In this document: one piece after another, positions 29,379-40,270 of the stretch
Layout: every line of letters starts with the position of its first letter
How positions within the stretch are numbered: the first letter of the stretch is position 1
NCBI GenBank assembly: GCA_903897145.1
Contig: CAIUAN010000043.1
Span: forward strand, 1 to 64,000
Reading direction: 5' to 3'
DNA length: 64,000 nucleotides
Source of the DNA: an uncultured Bacteroidia bacterium
Lineage (GTDB): Bacteria; Bacteroidota; Bacteroidia; Bacteroidales; Prolixibacteraceae
Notes under the pieces: generated by a model
Databases searched by the model: none
What the model was told of the DNA's origin: nothing
What the model saw: the letters and a program-made list of their open reading frames with translations, nothing else
Made by a program: the position numbers and the translations under genes

Positions 29379-31319
29379 CTAAATTTTATAGTTCTCAAGC
29401 GCCGAAATAGCACTCAATACTCCACCTACATTCCAGGCTTGCGAAATTGCTCCTCTAGCCGTGTAAGGTGGATTTCCCTCATATACCTCAGAAAGTGTTC
29501 CTAAACAGTGTTCTGACATCTCTTCCTCGAATACCGCCATTATCTGCTTTAATAGGGATAACCCACCTGCTTTATGCACTTCAAGATAGGTTTTCACAAA
29601 AGGATAGATTAAGAAAGGAAAAACACTACCCATATGCAGTGTCGCAGATCGTTGATCAACATTCCCTTCGCAAGTTCCTTTGTAGTGCAAGTCGTTTGGA
29701 GCTAAAGTTCGAAGTCCTCGCGGCGTAAGCAGCTCGTTTCGAACCTTACTTAAAATCATCTTTTTCTGTTCTCTACTTAAAGGCGAATAGGCGCAGGCAG
29801 CGGCAAGCAACATATTTGGACGAACAGCCCAATCGGTATAATTGCCATCAACAAAGTCAGCCAGATATTCGTGGGTGTCATCCCAGAAAGTATCCAGAAA
29901 TGATTGGGCTATTGTTGAGGGCAGTTCTGACCATTCACCAATGAACTTTTTATCTTTAGCTGCTTCTGCAAGATCTAGTGCAAAGCAGACCGCATTATAC
30001 CATAAGGCATTAATTTCAACCGCTAGACCACCTCGTTGTGTTACTGGACTTCCATCGATATAAGCATCCATCCAGGTGAGTGCAACCCCATCTTTCTTCG
30101 CATAAATAAGTCCGTTAGGCTCCATATGAATATAAAAATGGGTCCCATTTTTATAGCTTGATAAGATCTCTTTTAGAGCAGAGCCATAATTTTTCCATAA
30201 CGTCTTTTTATCGCTAAATGGAACGAGCTCTTGAATAGCGCTGAAGGCCATTAGGGGTGCATCCGCAGCATCGTAATCGCTTGGAATTCCAACATATTTA
30301 GGCAGTAACCCGTCTTTTAAGCGGCTTAGATTTGTGGCTAAAATTGCTTCGTAACTTGACACCTCTTTTTTGGTAAGCAGGATGCCTGGCAAAGCGAAAA
30401 AGGTCTGCCTAGGGATCGATTCATACCAAGGAAATCCAGCGATTAAATCCTGTCCGTCCTTCCGATCTGATCGAAACTGCTGGGCGGAGTTAAGCAGACA
30501 ATTAACGAAACTATCTCGTGGGAGTCGACTCTCTTTTTCAGTCTCGTAATGCTTGTAAAGATTCTTAGGATCACAAAGTTCTGTTGAGGCGGAGAAGAAT
30601 ATCGATTCCCCCTTTTTTATGTCTAGTTCAAAATAACCTGGAACTAAAAGGTCTTCTTGATATTCATAACCTCTTGAACGCTCTTTTATGTACTCAATAT
30701 TTAGTGACCAATCTGGAACAGGAACAAAGTCAGGCTCTTTTGAAAATTGCATATAGAGGTTTGGAAAGCCATCATAAAGTTTCATCATGATCCCATTTTT
30801 CACTTTGGCATATTTGCTATTCGCAACCATATTAGCCTTGGTAAGTTGGTGTACATTTCGAAAGGCAAGAAAGGGTTTAAAACGCAAGGTGGTTGGACTA
30901 TTGGCTTCCTCTAAGGTGTACTTTACAATCACTTGGTTGGAATTTTCCACAAGCATTCGAGTCTTGGTAAGTATTACACCACCAACACGATAAGTTACTT
31001 TTGGAATCGTCTCAATCTCAAAGTTGCGAATGTATTTATGCCCTTTAGGCTCGTAAAATTCACCAGGATACTTATGAATTCCTAAATTAAATTGGGTGTC
31101 ATGTTGTATAATTGATTCATCAATAGAGGAGAGTAAGACATACTTTCCACCGTCGAGTTCGTCAAGTTGAACAATAAGCATTCCATGATATTTTCGGGTA
31201 TTGCAACCGGAAATAGTTGAGGAAGAGTAGGCGCCTAAACGGTTAGTTCGCAGAAATTCGCGCTGTAGAGAGTATTCCAGGTTTACCAGTTCCTCCTTAT
31301 CGAATTTTAGGTAACTCAT
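29379..31319 (-). CDS. glycogen debranching enzyme (amylo-alpha-1,6-glucosidase family)
   Basis: EFLRTNRLGAYSSSTISGCNTRKYHGMLI, AGFPWYESIPRQTFFALPGIL, LTWMDAYIDGSPVTQRGGLAVEINALWYNA. Confidence 0.94.
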   Translation of the reverse strand: MSYLKFDKEELVNLEYSLQREFLRTNRLGAYSSSTISGCNTRKYHGMLIVQLDELDGGKYVLLSSIDESIIQHDTQFNLGIHKYPGEFYEPKGHKYIRNFEIETIPKVTYRVGGVILTKTRMLVENSNQVIVKYTLEEANSPTTLRFKPFLAFRNVHQLTKANMVANSKYAKVKNGIMMKLYDGFPNLYMQFSKEPDFVPVPDWSLNIEYIKERSRGYEYQEDLLVPGYFELDIKKGESIFFSASTELCDPKNLYKHYETEKESRLPRDSFVNCLLNSAQQFRSDRKDGQDLIAGFPWYESIPRQTFFALPGILLTKKEVSSYEAILATNLSRLKDGLLPKYVGIPSDYDAADAPLMAFSAIQELVPFSDKKTLWKNYGSALKEILSSYKNGTHFYIHMEPNGLIYAKKDGVALTWMDAYIDGSPVTQRGGLAVEINALWYNAVCFALDLAEAAKDKKFIGEWSELPSTIAQSFLDTFWDDTHEYLADFVDGNYTDWAVRPNMLLAAACAYSPLSREQKKMILSKVRNELLTPRGLRTLAPNDLHYKGTCEGNVDQRSATLHMGSVFPFLIYPFVKTYLEVHKAGGLSLLKQIMAVFEEEMSEHCLGTLSEVYEGNPPYTARGAISQAWNVGGVLSAISALENYKI

Positions 31320-31417
31320 ACTTCATGTTTTAAATTACATTCTTTTAATTGTCTGCAATGGTCTTTAGTCGCTGCAGTCAACGATAAAAATAGATAAAGG
31401 TATTGTCAACTAAAAAT

Positions 31418-32413
31418 TTAAATTCCTATTTTTTCCTGAAACAGTTTTTCAACCGAACCAAGTTCAAGATGAGGATATTGTATTTTTAACTGATTAATTT
31501 TTTCAAGTTGCAAGGTGATAAAATCTCGATAGACTTTTTCGCTTGCATTAAACGGTCTGTGTTTAGCTGCTTGAAGTAATTTTTCAATGGCCTCTTTGAC
31601 TTGTTGGCTATCTTTTTCAAGGAAGACCGCACTAAATTTTTCTCTAAAATACTCAAGAGCCAGCTCGCTTGGATGAACCATGTCGTTCGCATAAAAGCGA
31701 TAATCCCGAAGCTCATCCAGCTGCAATTCATAGGCAGGAAAGTATGAAATTAGCTCATTTCCAAAATGTTTGATTAGCTCGTCTATCGCAAGAAGGAGAG
31801 ATGATTTGCTCAGTTGATTCTCATGCGCCCCATCTTGAAGATGACGAATTGGACTAACGGTAAAAACAAGGTGCAGATTCGGATTAAAGGCTTTTAATTG
31901 GTCAATTATTTCGATCCACTCTGCTTTTATTTGGTTAACCGATAATCGGTAATGGTCGAACTCCGACGCTGGTAACTTGTGACAATTGGAGACAACTGCA
32001 CCCAATTTTTTGAATTCAAAAACCCAGGCTGTTCCGAAGGTTATAAAAAGATGCGAGGCTTGCTTTAGTCTATTATAAGCCTCGAGCGATTGATTGTTGA
32101 TTTGATCAAGAACAGTTTGAGGGTTGGAATTTGAGAAGCTACTATGGTGTGAAAAGCTATGAAATAAGCCTTCTCTCTCGAATAAATCTTGATCTGTAAA
32201 TTTTTTTTGTGTGATAATATGTTTTAGACAATTAGCTATCGATGACGGGTTGTATAAAATTCCAAAGGGATTAACCGTAATAGGCATGCAGCACTCCTGA
32301 AGATTGCGTCCAATGTTTTCTGAGAAACATGAACCAATCATCATCGATTGGGTATGGTAACTTATTTTAGTCCCCGACTCATTTAGTGCTACTGGGGTAT
32401 TGAATTTAACCAT
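31418..32413 (-). CDS. GSCFA domain-containing protein
   Basis: MMIGSCFSENIGRNL, NPFGILYNP, TFGTAWVFE, VFTVSPIRHLQDGAHENQLSKS. Confidence 0.93.
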   Translation of the reverse strand: MVKFNTPVALNESGTKISYHTQSMMIGSCFSENIGRNLQECCMPITVNPFGILYNPSSIANCLKHIITQKKFTDQDLFEREGLFHSFSHHSSFSNSNPQTVLDQINNQSLEAYNRLKQASHLFITFGTAWVFEFKKLGAVVSNCHKLPASEFDHYRLSVNQIKAEWIEIIDQLKAFNPNLHLVFTVSPIRHLQDGAHENQLSKSSLLLAIDELIKHFGNELISYFPAYELQLDELRDYRFYANDMVHPSELALEYFREKFSAVFLEKDSQQVKEAIEKLLQAAKHRPFNASEKVYRDFITLQLEKINQLKIQYPHLELGSVEKLFQEKIGI

Positions 32414-32465
32414 TTATCCTTTGAAATAGATGTCAATTATTCTATCTCCTAAAGATACAATTAAA

Positions 32466-33398
32466 TTATTTAGTTAGGTAGTCGATGTTGCGCTTTAAAC
32501 GTGTATATCCTGCTCTCTCAAAGGCCGTTTTCTTAAATCTCACATGATAATCTTCAGGGCTTAGTTCAGACCATTCTACTTTAGTCATCTCTAAAAGTCC
32601 AGGAATTGGCTTGAAATCATCGCTTTTATTGGGGGTAATGACTTTATTCCATGGACACACATCCTGACAGATATCACAGCCAAAGATTCGATTTTCTAAA
32701 TTTGCTTGAATGTCGGTAGGTGCCTCTTCTTTGTTTTCAATGGTGTGGTAAGAGATGCATTTTGTGGCATCTATAACCCGATCGGCAACGATTGCCTTTG
32801 TTGGACAGGCATCGATACATTTAGTACAAGTTCCACAATGATCGCTCGTAAATGGGGTGTCATAAGCTAGCTCAAGGTCTATAATTAGCTCAGCAATAAA
32901 GACATATGAGCCATGATATTTGTTGATTAATAGGGAATGCTTTCCAATCCAACCTAAGCCAGCTGCTTTAGCAAGTGCGCGTTCTAGAACCGGTGCTGAA
33001 TCGACAAATCCTCTCCCTTGGCACGGTGAAACCTCTGATTGGATGTATGTTAAAAGTTCATTAAGTTTTTCCCTGACCACAAAATGATAATCTCTTCCGT
33101 AGGCATATTTTGAGATAATGGGTGCGGAAGGATCAGCTTGTTGCTGGGTTGGAAAATAATTGATAAGCAAAGAGACCACGGACTTTGACCCCTCTTCTAG
33201 TTTCCCTGGATCGAGCCGTTTTTCGAGGTTGTTTGCCATATAGGCCATATTCCCATGCATCTGGTTTATCAACCATTTTTGCAAGGGTTCACGCTCTTCT
33301 TCTAGCGCTCGGACTTGTGATATACCACACTCTGCAAAGCCAAGTTCTAAAGCCTTTTGTTTAATTAGCTGGCTATATGTTTGGCGAGAGTGATCCAT
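32466..33398 (-). CDS. queG: epoxyqueuosine reductase QueG
   Basis: DSAPVLERALAKAAGLGWIGKHSLLI; CGTCTKCIDACPTKAI and CDICQDVCPWN 4Fe-4S motifs. Confidence 0.96.
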   Translation of the reverse strand: MDHSRQTYSQLIKQKALELGFAECGISQVRALEEEREPLQKWLINQMHGNMAYMANNLEKRLDPGKLEEGSKSVVSLLINYFPTQQQADPSAPIISKYAYGRDYHFVVREKLNELLTYIQSEVSPCQGRGFVDSAPVLERALAKAAGLGWIGKHSLLINKYHGSYVFIAELIIDLELAYDTPFTSDHCGTCTKCIDACPTKAIVADRVIDATKCISYHTIENKEEAPTDIQANLENRIFGCDICQDVCPWNKVITPNKSDDFKPIPGLLEMTKVEWSELSPEDYHVRFKKTAFERAGYTRLKRNIDYLTK

Positions 33399-33413
33399 AA
33401 GGGGACATAAATG

Positions 33414-33716
33414 CTACATAAATCCTAATTCCAGTCGGGCCTCTTCCGACATCATCGATTTCTCCCAGGCGGGTTCAAATGTTAGTTCAATTTTGCAGGT
33501 CTCAACCCCTTCGACCTTGTTTGTCATATACTCGACATCAGCCAAAATCATGTCAGCAGCAGGACAGTTTGGCGCAGTTAAGGTCATCAGGATTTGAGCC
33601 TCATTTTCAGCTACATCGACACTGTAGACCAGCCCTAGATCATAAATATTAACTGGAATCTCTGGGTCAAATACCTCTTTAAGGTTTTCAATAATTAAAT
33701 CTATTCTTGGATCCAT
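33414..33716 (-). CDS. DUF59/MIP18-type Fe-S assembly protein (SufT-like)
   Basis: ENLKEVFDPEIPVNIYDLGLVYSVDV, MTLTAPNCPAADMI; linked to suf genes. Confidence 0.92.
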   Translation of the reverse strand: MDPRIDLIIENLKEVFDPEIPVNIYDLGLVYSVDVAENEAQILMTLTAPNCPAADMILADVEYMTNKVEGVETCKIELTFEPAWEKSMMSEEARLELGFM

Positions 33717-33718
33717 TT

Positions 33719-34150
33719 TTAATTGTTTTTAGTTGAAATTTTCTCGTAAGCCAAGGCGTAAAGTTTCATTTGTTTAACCATGGCCAAGAGTCCATTAGAG
33801 CGTGTGGGTGAGAGATGTTGACGTAATCCAATCTCGTCGATAAAACGAGGTTCAGAAGCTAAAATCTCGTGTGGAGTTCTACCTGAATAGATTTTCAGTA
33901 GAAGTGCCACCAATCCTTTTACGATTAATGCATCACTTTCCGCTTCAAAGGTGATAGTCCCGTCTAGATATTCTTGATGAAGCCAGACTCTCGACTGACA
34001 TCCACGAATTAGGTTTTCATCGACTTTGTATTGGACATCTATAGGGGCCATTTCGTTTCCTAATTCAATGAGTAGGCTATACTTATCCATCCAGTCTTCA
34101 AATCCTGCAAAGTCGTCGATTATCTCTTGTTGTATTTCATCTATAGTCAT
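33719..34150 (-). CDS. sufE: SufE family protein
   Basis: NLIRGCQSRVWLHQEYLDGTITFEAESDALIVKGLVALLLKIYSG. Confidence 0.94.
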   Translation of the reverse strand: MTIDEIQQEIIDDFAGFEDWMDKYSLLIELGNEMAPIDVQYKVDENLIRGCQSRVWLHQEYLDGTITFEAESDALIVKGLVALLLKIYSGRTPHEILASEPRFIDEIGLRQHLSPTRSNGLLAMVKQMKLYALAYEKISTKNN

Positions 34151-34181
34151 TCGATAGGTCTATTGAAAGTTATTATGCCAA

Positions 34182-35399
34182 TTAAAACATGGCTTTAAGC
34201 CTTATTAAGGCTTGATAAAACACCTCAACTTCTTCCATGGTATTATAAAAAGCAAACGAGGAACGGACCATATTTTCGACTTCAAAGTGGTCCATAATTG
34301 GATCGGCACAAAGTCTTCCCGTACGGACAGCAATGCCCAATTGATCGAGTAATGTTCCTAAGTCAAAAGGGTGAATCCCTTCTATGTTAAAGCTCAGCAC
34401 ACCCGCTTTTTCGTTTGCCTCACCGTAGATCGTTAAGCCATTTATCGTTTTAAGTTTTTCGGATGCAAACTGGAGTAGATTCTGTTCGTGTTTCAGCACT
34501 AAGGTATGATCAAGGCTCTCTAGATAGCTTATGGCAGCAGCTAGTCCAATAGCGCCAACATAATTTGGTGTTCCAGCTTCAAATTTATAAGGGATCTCAT
34601 TGAAGGTTGTTTTACCGAAAGTTACTCTATCGATCATCTCCCCTCCACCAAGAAATGGTGGCATCTGATCTAACCATTTGCGTTTGCCGTAAAGGACTCC
34701 GCTGCCTGTTGGTCCATACAACTTATGTCCAGAAAAGGCATAAAAATCGCAGTCGAGTGTTTGAACATCGATCTGGAAATGGGGAGCCCCTTGAGCCCCA
34801 TCAATCAACACAGGTATATTTTTAAGATGTGCCTTTTCAATGATCGTGGCAACAGGGTTTACAGTGCCAAGAACATTCGAGACATGCGTCACCGCTATGA
34901 TCTTTGTTTTACCGGTGATTAGGCTGTCGAGTGTATCAATAGAAAGTTCCCCTTTTTCATTAAAAGGTATAACCTTGAGTTTGGCTCCTTTCCGTTCGCA
35001 CATCATTTGCCAAGGGACGATATTTGCATGATGCTCCATCTCTGTAACGATCACTTCATCACCTTCATGGATAAAGGCATCTCCAAAGGAGTGGGCAACT
35101 AAATTTATCGATTCAGTTGTTCCAGATGTAAAAATTACTTCGGCCGATTCTGTTGCATTTAAATAGCTTCGGATAATTTCGCGGGCCTGTTCAAATGCTT
35201 CTGTCGTTTTGTTTGCAAAGGTATGGGTGGCTCGATGGATGTTGCCATTGGTAATAAGAGAGAATTCGTTCATCCGTTCGACAACCTGCACTGGACGTTG
35301 ACTCGTGGCCGCATTATCCAGATATACCAATGATTTCCCATTGACTTTTTGGTCAAGAATGGGGAAATCTTTTCGTATTTTCAGGGGATCAAAGCTCAC
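34182..35399 (-). CDS. sufS: cysteine desulfurase SufS
   Basis: VYLDNAATSQRP, TEMEHHANIVPWQ, FSGHKLYGPTGSGVLYGK, RTGRLCADPIM. Confidence 0.96.
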   Translation of the reverse strand: MSFDPLKIRKDFPILDQKVNGKSLVYLDNAATSQRPVQVVERMNEFSLITNGNIHRATHTFANKTTEAFEQAREIIRSYLNATESAEVIFTSGTTESINLVAHSFGDAFIHEGDEVIVTEMEHHANIVPWQMMCERKGAKLKVIPFNEKGELSIDTLDSLITGKTKIIAVTHVSNVLGTVNPVATIIEKAHLKNIPVLIDGAQGAPHFQIDVQTLDCDFYAFSGHKLYGPTGSGVLYGKRKWLDQMPPFLGGGEMIDRVTFGKTTFNEIPYKFEAGTPNYVGAIGLAAAISYLESLDHTLVLKHEQNLLQFASEKLKTINGLTIYGEANEKAGVLSFNIEGIHPFDLGTLLDQLGIAVRTGRLCADPIMDHFEVENMVRSSFAFYNTMEEVEVFYQALIRLKAMF

Positions 35400-35428
35400 G
35401 ATTTAGCGAATGAATAAATATAAATTTC

Positions 35429-36802
35429 TTATCGAATACAGTCTAAGGCACAAGAATGACATAGCGAAACTTCGCCGCGCAGACGTTTATTTACCAATTC
35501 ATCAATTACATCGCGCAGTTTATCAATCTTAACTTCTGCCAATACTTCGTGAGCAAAGGCAAACATAAGCATTAGTCGAGCCTCTTTTTCATTAATCCCA
35601 CGAGCTTGAAGGTAGAATAACGCCTCATCATTTATGCGACCAACTGTTGCGCCGTGTGAACATTTTACATCATCATTATCAATAACTAGCTGAGGCTTGG
35701 TGTTCATTTTTGCCGCATCCGTTAGCAATACGTTGTTGTTACGCTGATAAGCTGCGGTTTTAGTCGCATATGGAGATACATGAATCCGACCCGTAAAGGC
35801 TCCTGTTGAACTATCGTCAAGAATATTCTTATACAGTTGATTACTGACGCAATTTGGCTTAAGATGCTCGATACTTGTATAATTATCGACGTGTTGATTT
35901 TTATCTGTCAAGGCTAATCCACTGATGCTTGCAGAGGCATGCTCGCCGTCAAGACTAATCTTAAGGTTATTGCGGATTATGCCACCATGGAGTGTCATTG
36001 CATTGGTGGATAAGGTTGATCCCTTATCTTGGCTGACATATATTCCAGAAAAACTGGCTGTCTTATTATGCTGATTTTGAATGCTATAAATGTCGACTAC
36101 GGCATCTTCCCCAATTTTTACCTCAGTGATATTCGAGTTAATAAATTGCTGTGATGTTAGAGTATGATCGCAAAGCATAATTTTAGCTTGACTATTTTTA
36201 CCTGCAATAATCATGTTTCGCTGGGTAACGAATAGGTCATCTTCGCTCCGTAGGATATTAATTATCTGCAGGGGCTTGGTGATCTGTACATTATCAGGAA
36301 TATAGATAAATACCCCGTCTTGAGCAAAAATGGTATTAATTGCCGTTAACGGATCTTCATTTGATTTAGCGAGTTTACCATAATAAGCCTCCACCAAATC
36401 GGCATTTTCCAACATGGCCTTACGCAAACTTTTGATGATTACCCCTTTTGGGAAGAGTTCGCTATTGGTGCTTTTTTCGTCGTACCATCCGTTTGCAACA
36501 AGAATTAGATGGGTATCGAATTCTGGCACGTCACAGCTAAATACTTCTGCAAGATCGACATCAAATAGATCAGGCTTAAAGGATCTGCGAAAATTCTCAT
36601 TTTCGAATAATCGGGTGAGGTCGCTATATTTATAGTTTTCGGTTCTAAAACTTGGGATTCCCATTTTTTGGAAGGCCTGGAGCGCAGGTGTTCGTGCTTG
36701 GTTGACCCAAGCAGGCAATCCTTCTCCAACCATAGTTTGATTCGCATCAAAGATGTTGCTAATCCTATCGACGGCTGATATTTTTTCTAATAATTCTGCC
36801 AT
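35429..36802 (-). CDS. sufD: Fe-S cluster assembly protein SufD
   Basis: DDVKCSHGATVGRINDEALFYLQARGINEKEARLMLMFAFAHEV. Confidence 0.95.
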   Translation of the reverse strand: MAELLEKISAVDRISNIFDANQTMVGEGLPAWVNQARTPALQAFQKMGIPSFRTENYKYSDLTRLFENENFRRSFKPDLFDVDLAEVFSCDVPEFDTHLILVANGWYDEKSTNSELFPKGVIIKSLRKAMLENADLVEAYYGKLAKSNEDPLTAINTIFAQDGVFIYIPDNVQITKPLQIINILRSEDDLFVTQRNMIIAGKNSQAKIMLCDHTLTSQQFINSNITEVKIGEDAVVDIYSIQNQHNKTASFSGIYVSQDKGSTLSTNAMTLHGGIIRNNLKISLDGEHASASISGLALTDKNQHVDNYTSIEHLKPNCVSNQLYKNILDDSSTGAFTGRIHVSPYATKTAAYQRNNNVLLTDAAKMNTKPQLVIDNDDVKCSHGATVGRINDEALFYLQARGINEKEARLMLMFAFAHEVLAEVKIDKLRDVIDELVNKRLRGEVSLCHSCALDCIR

Positions 36803-36804
36803 AA

Positions 36805-37557
36805 CTATCCTTCTACCTCTTTTTTGATCCAGTCGTAACCTTTTTCTTCAAGCTCAATAGCAAGTTCTTTGCCAGCTGATTTTACGATTCGTCCTTCATA
36901 AAGAACATGAACGAAGTCAGGAACGATATAGTCTAGTAAACGTTGATAATGCGTCACTAAGATGGTCGCATTATTCTTATTTTTAAGCATATTAACCCCG
37001 TTTGAAACGATCCGAAGTGCATCAATATCTAATCCACTATCTGTCTCATCGAGTATAGCTAATGTTGGCTCAAGCATGGCCATTTGAAAGATCTCATTTT
37101 TCTTCTTCTCTCCGCCCGAGAACCCTTCATTAACTGATCTATTGGTCAATTGAGAATCGATCTGAACCATCTCTTTTTTCTCTCGCATAAGCTTTAGAAA
37201 ATCTCCGGCTGAGAGCTCTTTCTGATTGCGGTATTTGCGATGCTCGTTAACCGCAGTTTTAAGAAAGTTAACCATGCTTACCCCTGGTATTTCTACCGGA
37301 TATTGAAAGCTAAGGAATAGTCCCTCTTTAGCTCTTACATCGGCTGACATCTCAAAGATATCTTTACCATTAAAGGTTGCAGTTCCGTGAGTAACCTCGA
37401 AGTTCGTATGCCCAGCCAAAACGTTGGCAAGCGTACTTTTCCCAGAACCATTAGGTCCCATTATTGCATGAACCTCACCCGCATTCACGGTAAGGTTGAT
37501 CCCTTTTAGGATATCTTTCCCCTCAACCTTTGCATATAAATCTTTTATAACTAACAT
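36805..37557 (-). CDS. sufC: Fe-S cluster assembly ATPase SufC
   Basis: GPNGSGKSTLANVLAGH, NEGFSGGEKKKNEIFQMAMLEPTLAILDETDSGLDIDAL. Confidence 0.97.
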   Translation of the reverse strand: MLVIKDLYAKVEGKDILKGINLTVNAGEVHAIMGPNGSGKSTLANVLAGHTNFEVTHGTATFNGKDIFEMSADVRAKEGLFLSFQYPVEIPGVSMVNFLKTAVNEHRKYRNQKELSAGDFLKLMREKKEMVQIDSQLTNRSVNEGFSGGEKKKNEIFQMAMLEPTLAILDETDSGLDIDALRIVSNGVNMLKNKNNATILVTHYQRLLDYIVPDFVHVLYEGRIVKSAGKELAIELEEKGYDWIKKEVEG

Positions 37558-37596
37558 ATTCGATGTGTTGTAATTCGTAAAATTTTATTTTTTGTC

Positions 37597-39042
37597 TTAT
37601 CCTACACTGCCTTCTAGGCTTATGGATAATAGTTTTTGGGCCTCAACGGCAAATTCCATTGGGAGCTTATTAATCACTTCGCGAGCATAGCCATTCACAA
37701 TCATCCCTATCGCATCTTCTGAAGAGATCCCTCGTTGGTTGCAATAGAAGATCTGATCTTCTCCAATTTTTGATGTCGTTGCTTCATGTTCAATGATCGA
37801 ACTGCTGTTCCCCACCTCAATGTAGGGGAAGGTATGGGCACCACATGTATCGCCTAATAGGAGCGAATCGCATTGTGAATAATTTCGAGCATTGATGGCC
37901 TTTGGTGCTACTCGTACTAATCCACGGTATGAATTTGAGCTGTGTCCTGCAGATATTCCTTTCGACACAATTGTACTTTTTGTGTTTTTCCCGATATGAA
38001 TCATTTTTGTTCCCGTATCGGCTTGTTGGAAGTTGTTGGTCAAGGCAACGGAGTTGAATTCGGCAATCGAATTATCGCCCATTAAAATGCAGCTTGGGTA
38101 CTTCCAAGTGATAGCTGAGCCTGTCTCTACCTGATTCCAAAGTATCTTAGATGATTCTCCCTTGCAGATTCCACGTTTAGTCACGAAATTAAATATCCCG
38201 CCTTTCCCATTTTTATCTCCTGGGTACCAGTTCTGAACTGTAGAATATTTTACTTCAGCCCTGTCGAGTGCAATAATCTCAACGATGGCAGCATGAAGTT
38301 GATTTTCATCACGCATTGGCGCCGTACATCCCTCTAAATAAGAGACATAGCTGTCATCGTCAGCAATGATAAGCGTGCGCTCAAACTGTCCAGTATTCTT
38401 TGCGTTGATACGGAAATAGGTTGAAAGTTCCATTGGACAGCGAGTCCCTTTTGGGATATAGACAAACGACCCGTCCGAAAAGACTGCCGAGTTAAGAGCT
38501 GCAAAATAGTTGTCGTTATAGGGCACAGCCATTCCGAGGTATTTCTGAATTAGGTCGGGATGGTGCTTAACGGCATCGCTAAAAGAGCAAAAAATAATGC
38601 CACGTTCTGCAAGTGTCTCTTTAAAGGTTGTCTTAACCGAAACACTATCAATCACTGCATCTACTGCAACTCCGGATAACATTTTCTGCTCTTCAAGAGG
38701 TATTCCAAGCTTTTCGAACGTACGAAGCAATTCAGGATCTACTTCATTTAAACTTTCATATTTCGCCTGCTGTGTTGGAGCGGCATAAAAAATAATATCC
38801 TGATAGTCAATAACAGGTATTTTTAATTGAGCCCATTCAGGCATCTTCATTGTCAACCAGCGACGGTAAGCTTTAAGTCGGAATTCAAGCATAAATTCAG
38901 GCTCTTCCTTTTTGGCAGAGATAATCCGAATTACGTCTTCATTAAGCCCTTTGACGATTGTATCAGTTTCAATATCTGATACAAAGCCAAATCTATAGTC
39001 GCGCTTGGTGACCTCTTTTAATAATTTATTTTGGTCTTCCAT
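37597..39042 (-). CDS. sufB: Fe-S cluster assembly protein SufB
   Basis: Start trimmed to ATG 39042 ([16 protein letters not shown]) because the ORF extension runs through the likely promoter at 39130-39137. [45 protein letters not shown]. Confidence 0.95.
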   Translation of the reverse strand: MEDQNKLLKEVTKRDYRFGFVSDIETDTIVKGLNEDVIRIISAKKEEPEFMLEFRLKAYRRWLTMKMPEWAQLKIPVIDYQDIIFYAAPTQQAKYESLNEVDPELLRTFEKLGIPLEEQKMLSGVAVDAVIDSVSVKTTFKETLAERGIIFCSFSDAVKHHPDLIQKYLGMAVPYNDNYFAALNSAVFSDGSFVYIPKGTRCPMELSTYFRINAKNTGQFERTLIIADDDSYVSYLEGCTAPMRDENQLHAAIVEIIALDRAEVKYSTVQNWYPGDKNGKGGIFNFVTKRGICKGESSKILWNQVETGSAITWKYPSCILMGDNSIAEFNSVALTNNFQQADTGTKMIHIGKNTKSTIVSKGISAGHSSNSYRGLVRVAPKAINARNYSQCDSLLLGDTCGAHTFPYIEVGNSSSIIEHEATTSKIGEDQIFYCNQRGISSEDAIGMIVNGYAREVINKLPMEFAVEAQKLLSISLEGSVG

Positions 39043-39129
39043 GATAATTTCACATTTCAATATATAAACCAGTAACAAATGAAAAGTAGAAATTCCTACT
39101 CTTTCCTTAATTAGACCGGTATTAAATTG

Positions 39130-39137
39130 CAAAGATA
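39130..39137 (-). promoter_or_regulatory. -7-like element TATCTTTG (minus strand) upstream of sufB
   Basis: Reverse complement of CAAAGATA; TAnnTTTG match in the sufB/thiL divergent region. Confidence 0.5.
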
Positions 39138-39189
39138 CAAAATGAACACTACTTTTGAGCCTTGAAAATTTAAATAAATTATTTCCTCG

Positions 39190-40236
39190 ATGACAAATGC
39201 AACGCAAAGTAAGACAGAGCTTTCCGAACTTGGTGAGTTTGGATTAATCCGTCGTCTGACCGAAAATATTCAACTAAAAAATGAAAGCACCATAAGAGGT
39301 GTTGGAGATGACTGCGCTGTACTTGACTTTAAGCAGAAGAAAGTTGTTGTAACAACGGATTTATTAACCGAAGGGGTTCATTTTAATTTGATGTATGTGC
39401 CACTACTGCATCTTGGATATAAAGCAGTGACTGTAAATCTTAGCGATGTATATGCGATGAACGCAATACCAAAGCAGATTACAGTTTCTATTGCGGTCTC
39501 CTCGAAAATGTCGATTGAGGCATTAGACGAACTTTACAGTGGAATTTATTTGGCATGCGAGCGATATGGCGTTGACCTTGTGGGTGGTGATACCACCTCC
39601 TCGCTAACAGGGCTGTTAATTTCAGTCACGGCTATTGGTGAGGCCGAAGAGGAAGATTTGGTCTACAGGAACGGGGCTAAGGATACCGATTTATTGTGTG
39701 TCACGGGTGATTTAGGTGGTGCCTATTTAGGATTGCAATTGCTTGAGCGTGAGAATGAAGTTTTTAAGGTGAACCCAAAAATGGTCCCTCAGCTCGAAGG
39801 CTATGATTATATTTTAGAACGACAACTTAAGCCCGAAGCGAGGAAGGATATCCCTGTTTTATTTAAAGAATTAGGGATTAAGCCGACTTCAATGATTGAT
39901 ATCTCTGATGGCCTCTCCTCCGAAATTTTGCATCTATGTACTCAGAGTGATGTTGGGTGCCGACTCTATGAAGATCGATTATTATACGATAATCAAACGA
40001 AAAAGATGGCAGCCGAATTAAATATAAACCCTTTAGTTGCTGCGTTAAATGGCGGAGAAGATTATGAATTGCTTTTCACGCTTCCCGTTACTAATCTTGA
40101 TGCGATACGGAATAATCCAGACATCTCTGTAATTGGTTATATAACGAATAAAAGTGAAGGTGTTAATTTGATTACAGCGGGTATCGGGCAAGAAATTCCT
40201 TTGCAAGCCCAAGGTTGGAATCCAATAAAAGGGTAG
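39190..40236 (+). CDS. thiL: thiamine-phosphate kinase
   Basis: [58 protein letters not shown]. Confidence 0.96.
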   Translation: MTNATQSKTELSELGEFGLIRRLTENIQLKNESTIRGVGDDCAVLDFKQKKVVVTTDLLTEGVHFNLMYVPLLHLGYKAVTVNLSDVYAMNAIPKQITVSIAVSSKMSIEALDELYSGIYLACERYGVDLVGGDTTSSLTGLLISVTAIGEAEEEDLVYRNGAKDTDLLCVTGDLGGAYLGLQLLERENEVFKVNPKMVPQLEGYDYILERQLKPEARKDIPVLFKELGIKPTSMIDISDGLSSEILHLCTQSDVGCRLYEDRLLYDNQTKKMAAELNINPLVAALNGGEDYELLFTLPVTNLDAIRNNPDISVIGYITNKSEGVNLITAGIGQEIPLQAQGWNPIKG

Positions 40237-40238
40237 CT

Positions 40239-40270
40239 TAAACAAAACTTTATTGGCTAAGTTTTGTTTA
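40239..40270 (+). terminator. AT-rich terminator-like hairpin after thiL
   Basis: Perfect 12-bp arms TAAACAAAACTT / AAGTTTTGTTTA separated by 8 nt. Confidence 0.5.

Noticed and set aside
39043-39207. N-terminal extension of SufB ([14 protein letters not shown]...)
   Set aside because: The extension runs across the likely sufB promoter (TATCTTTG at 39130-39137), overlaps thiL's start, and is not SufB-like; ATG 39042 fits.
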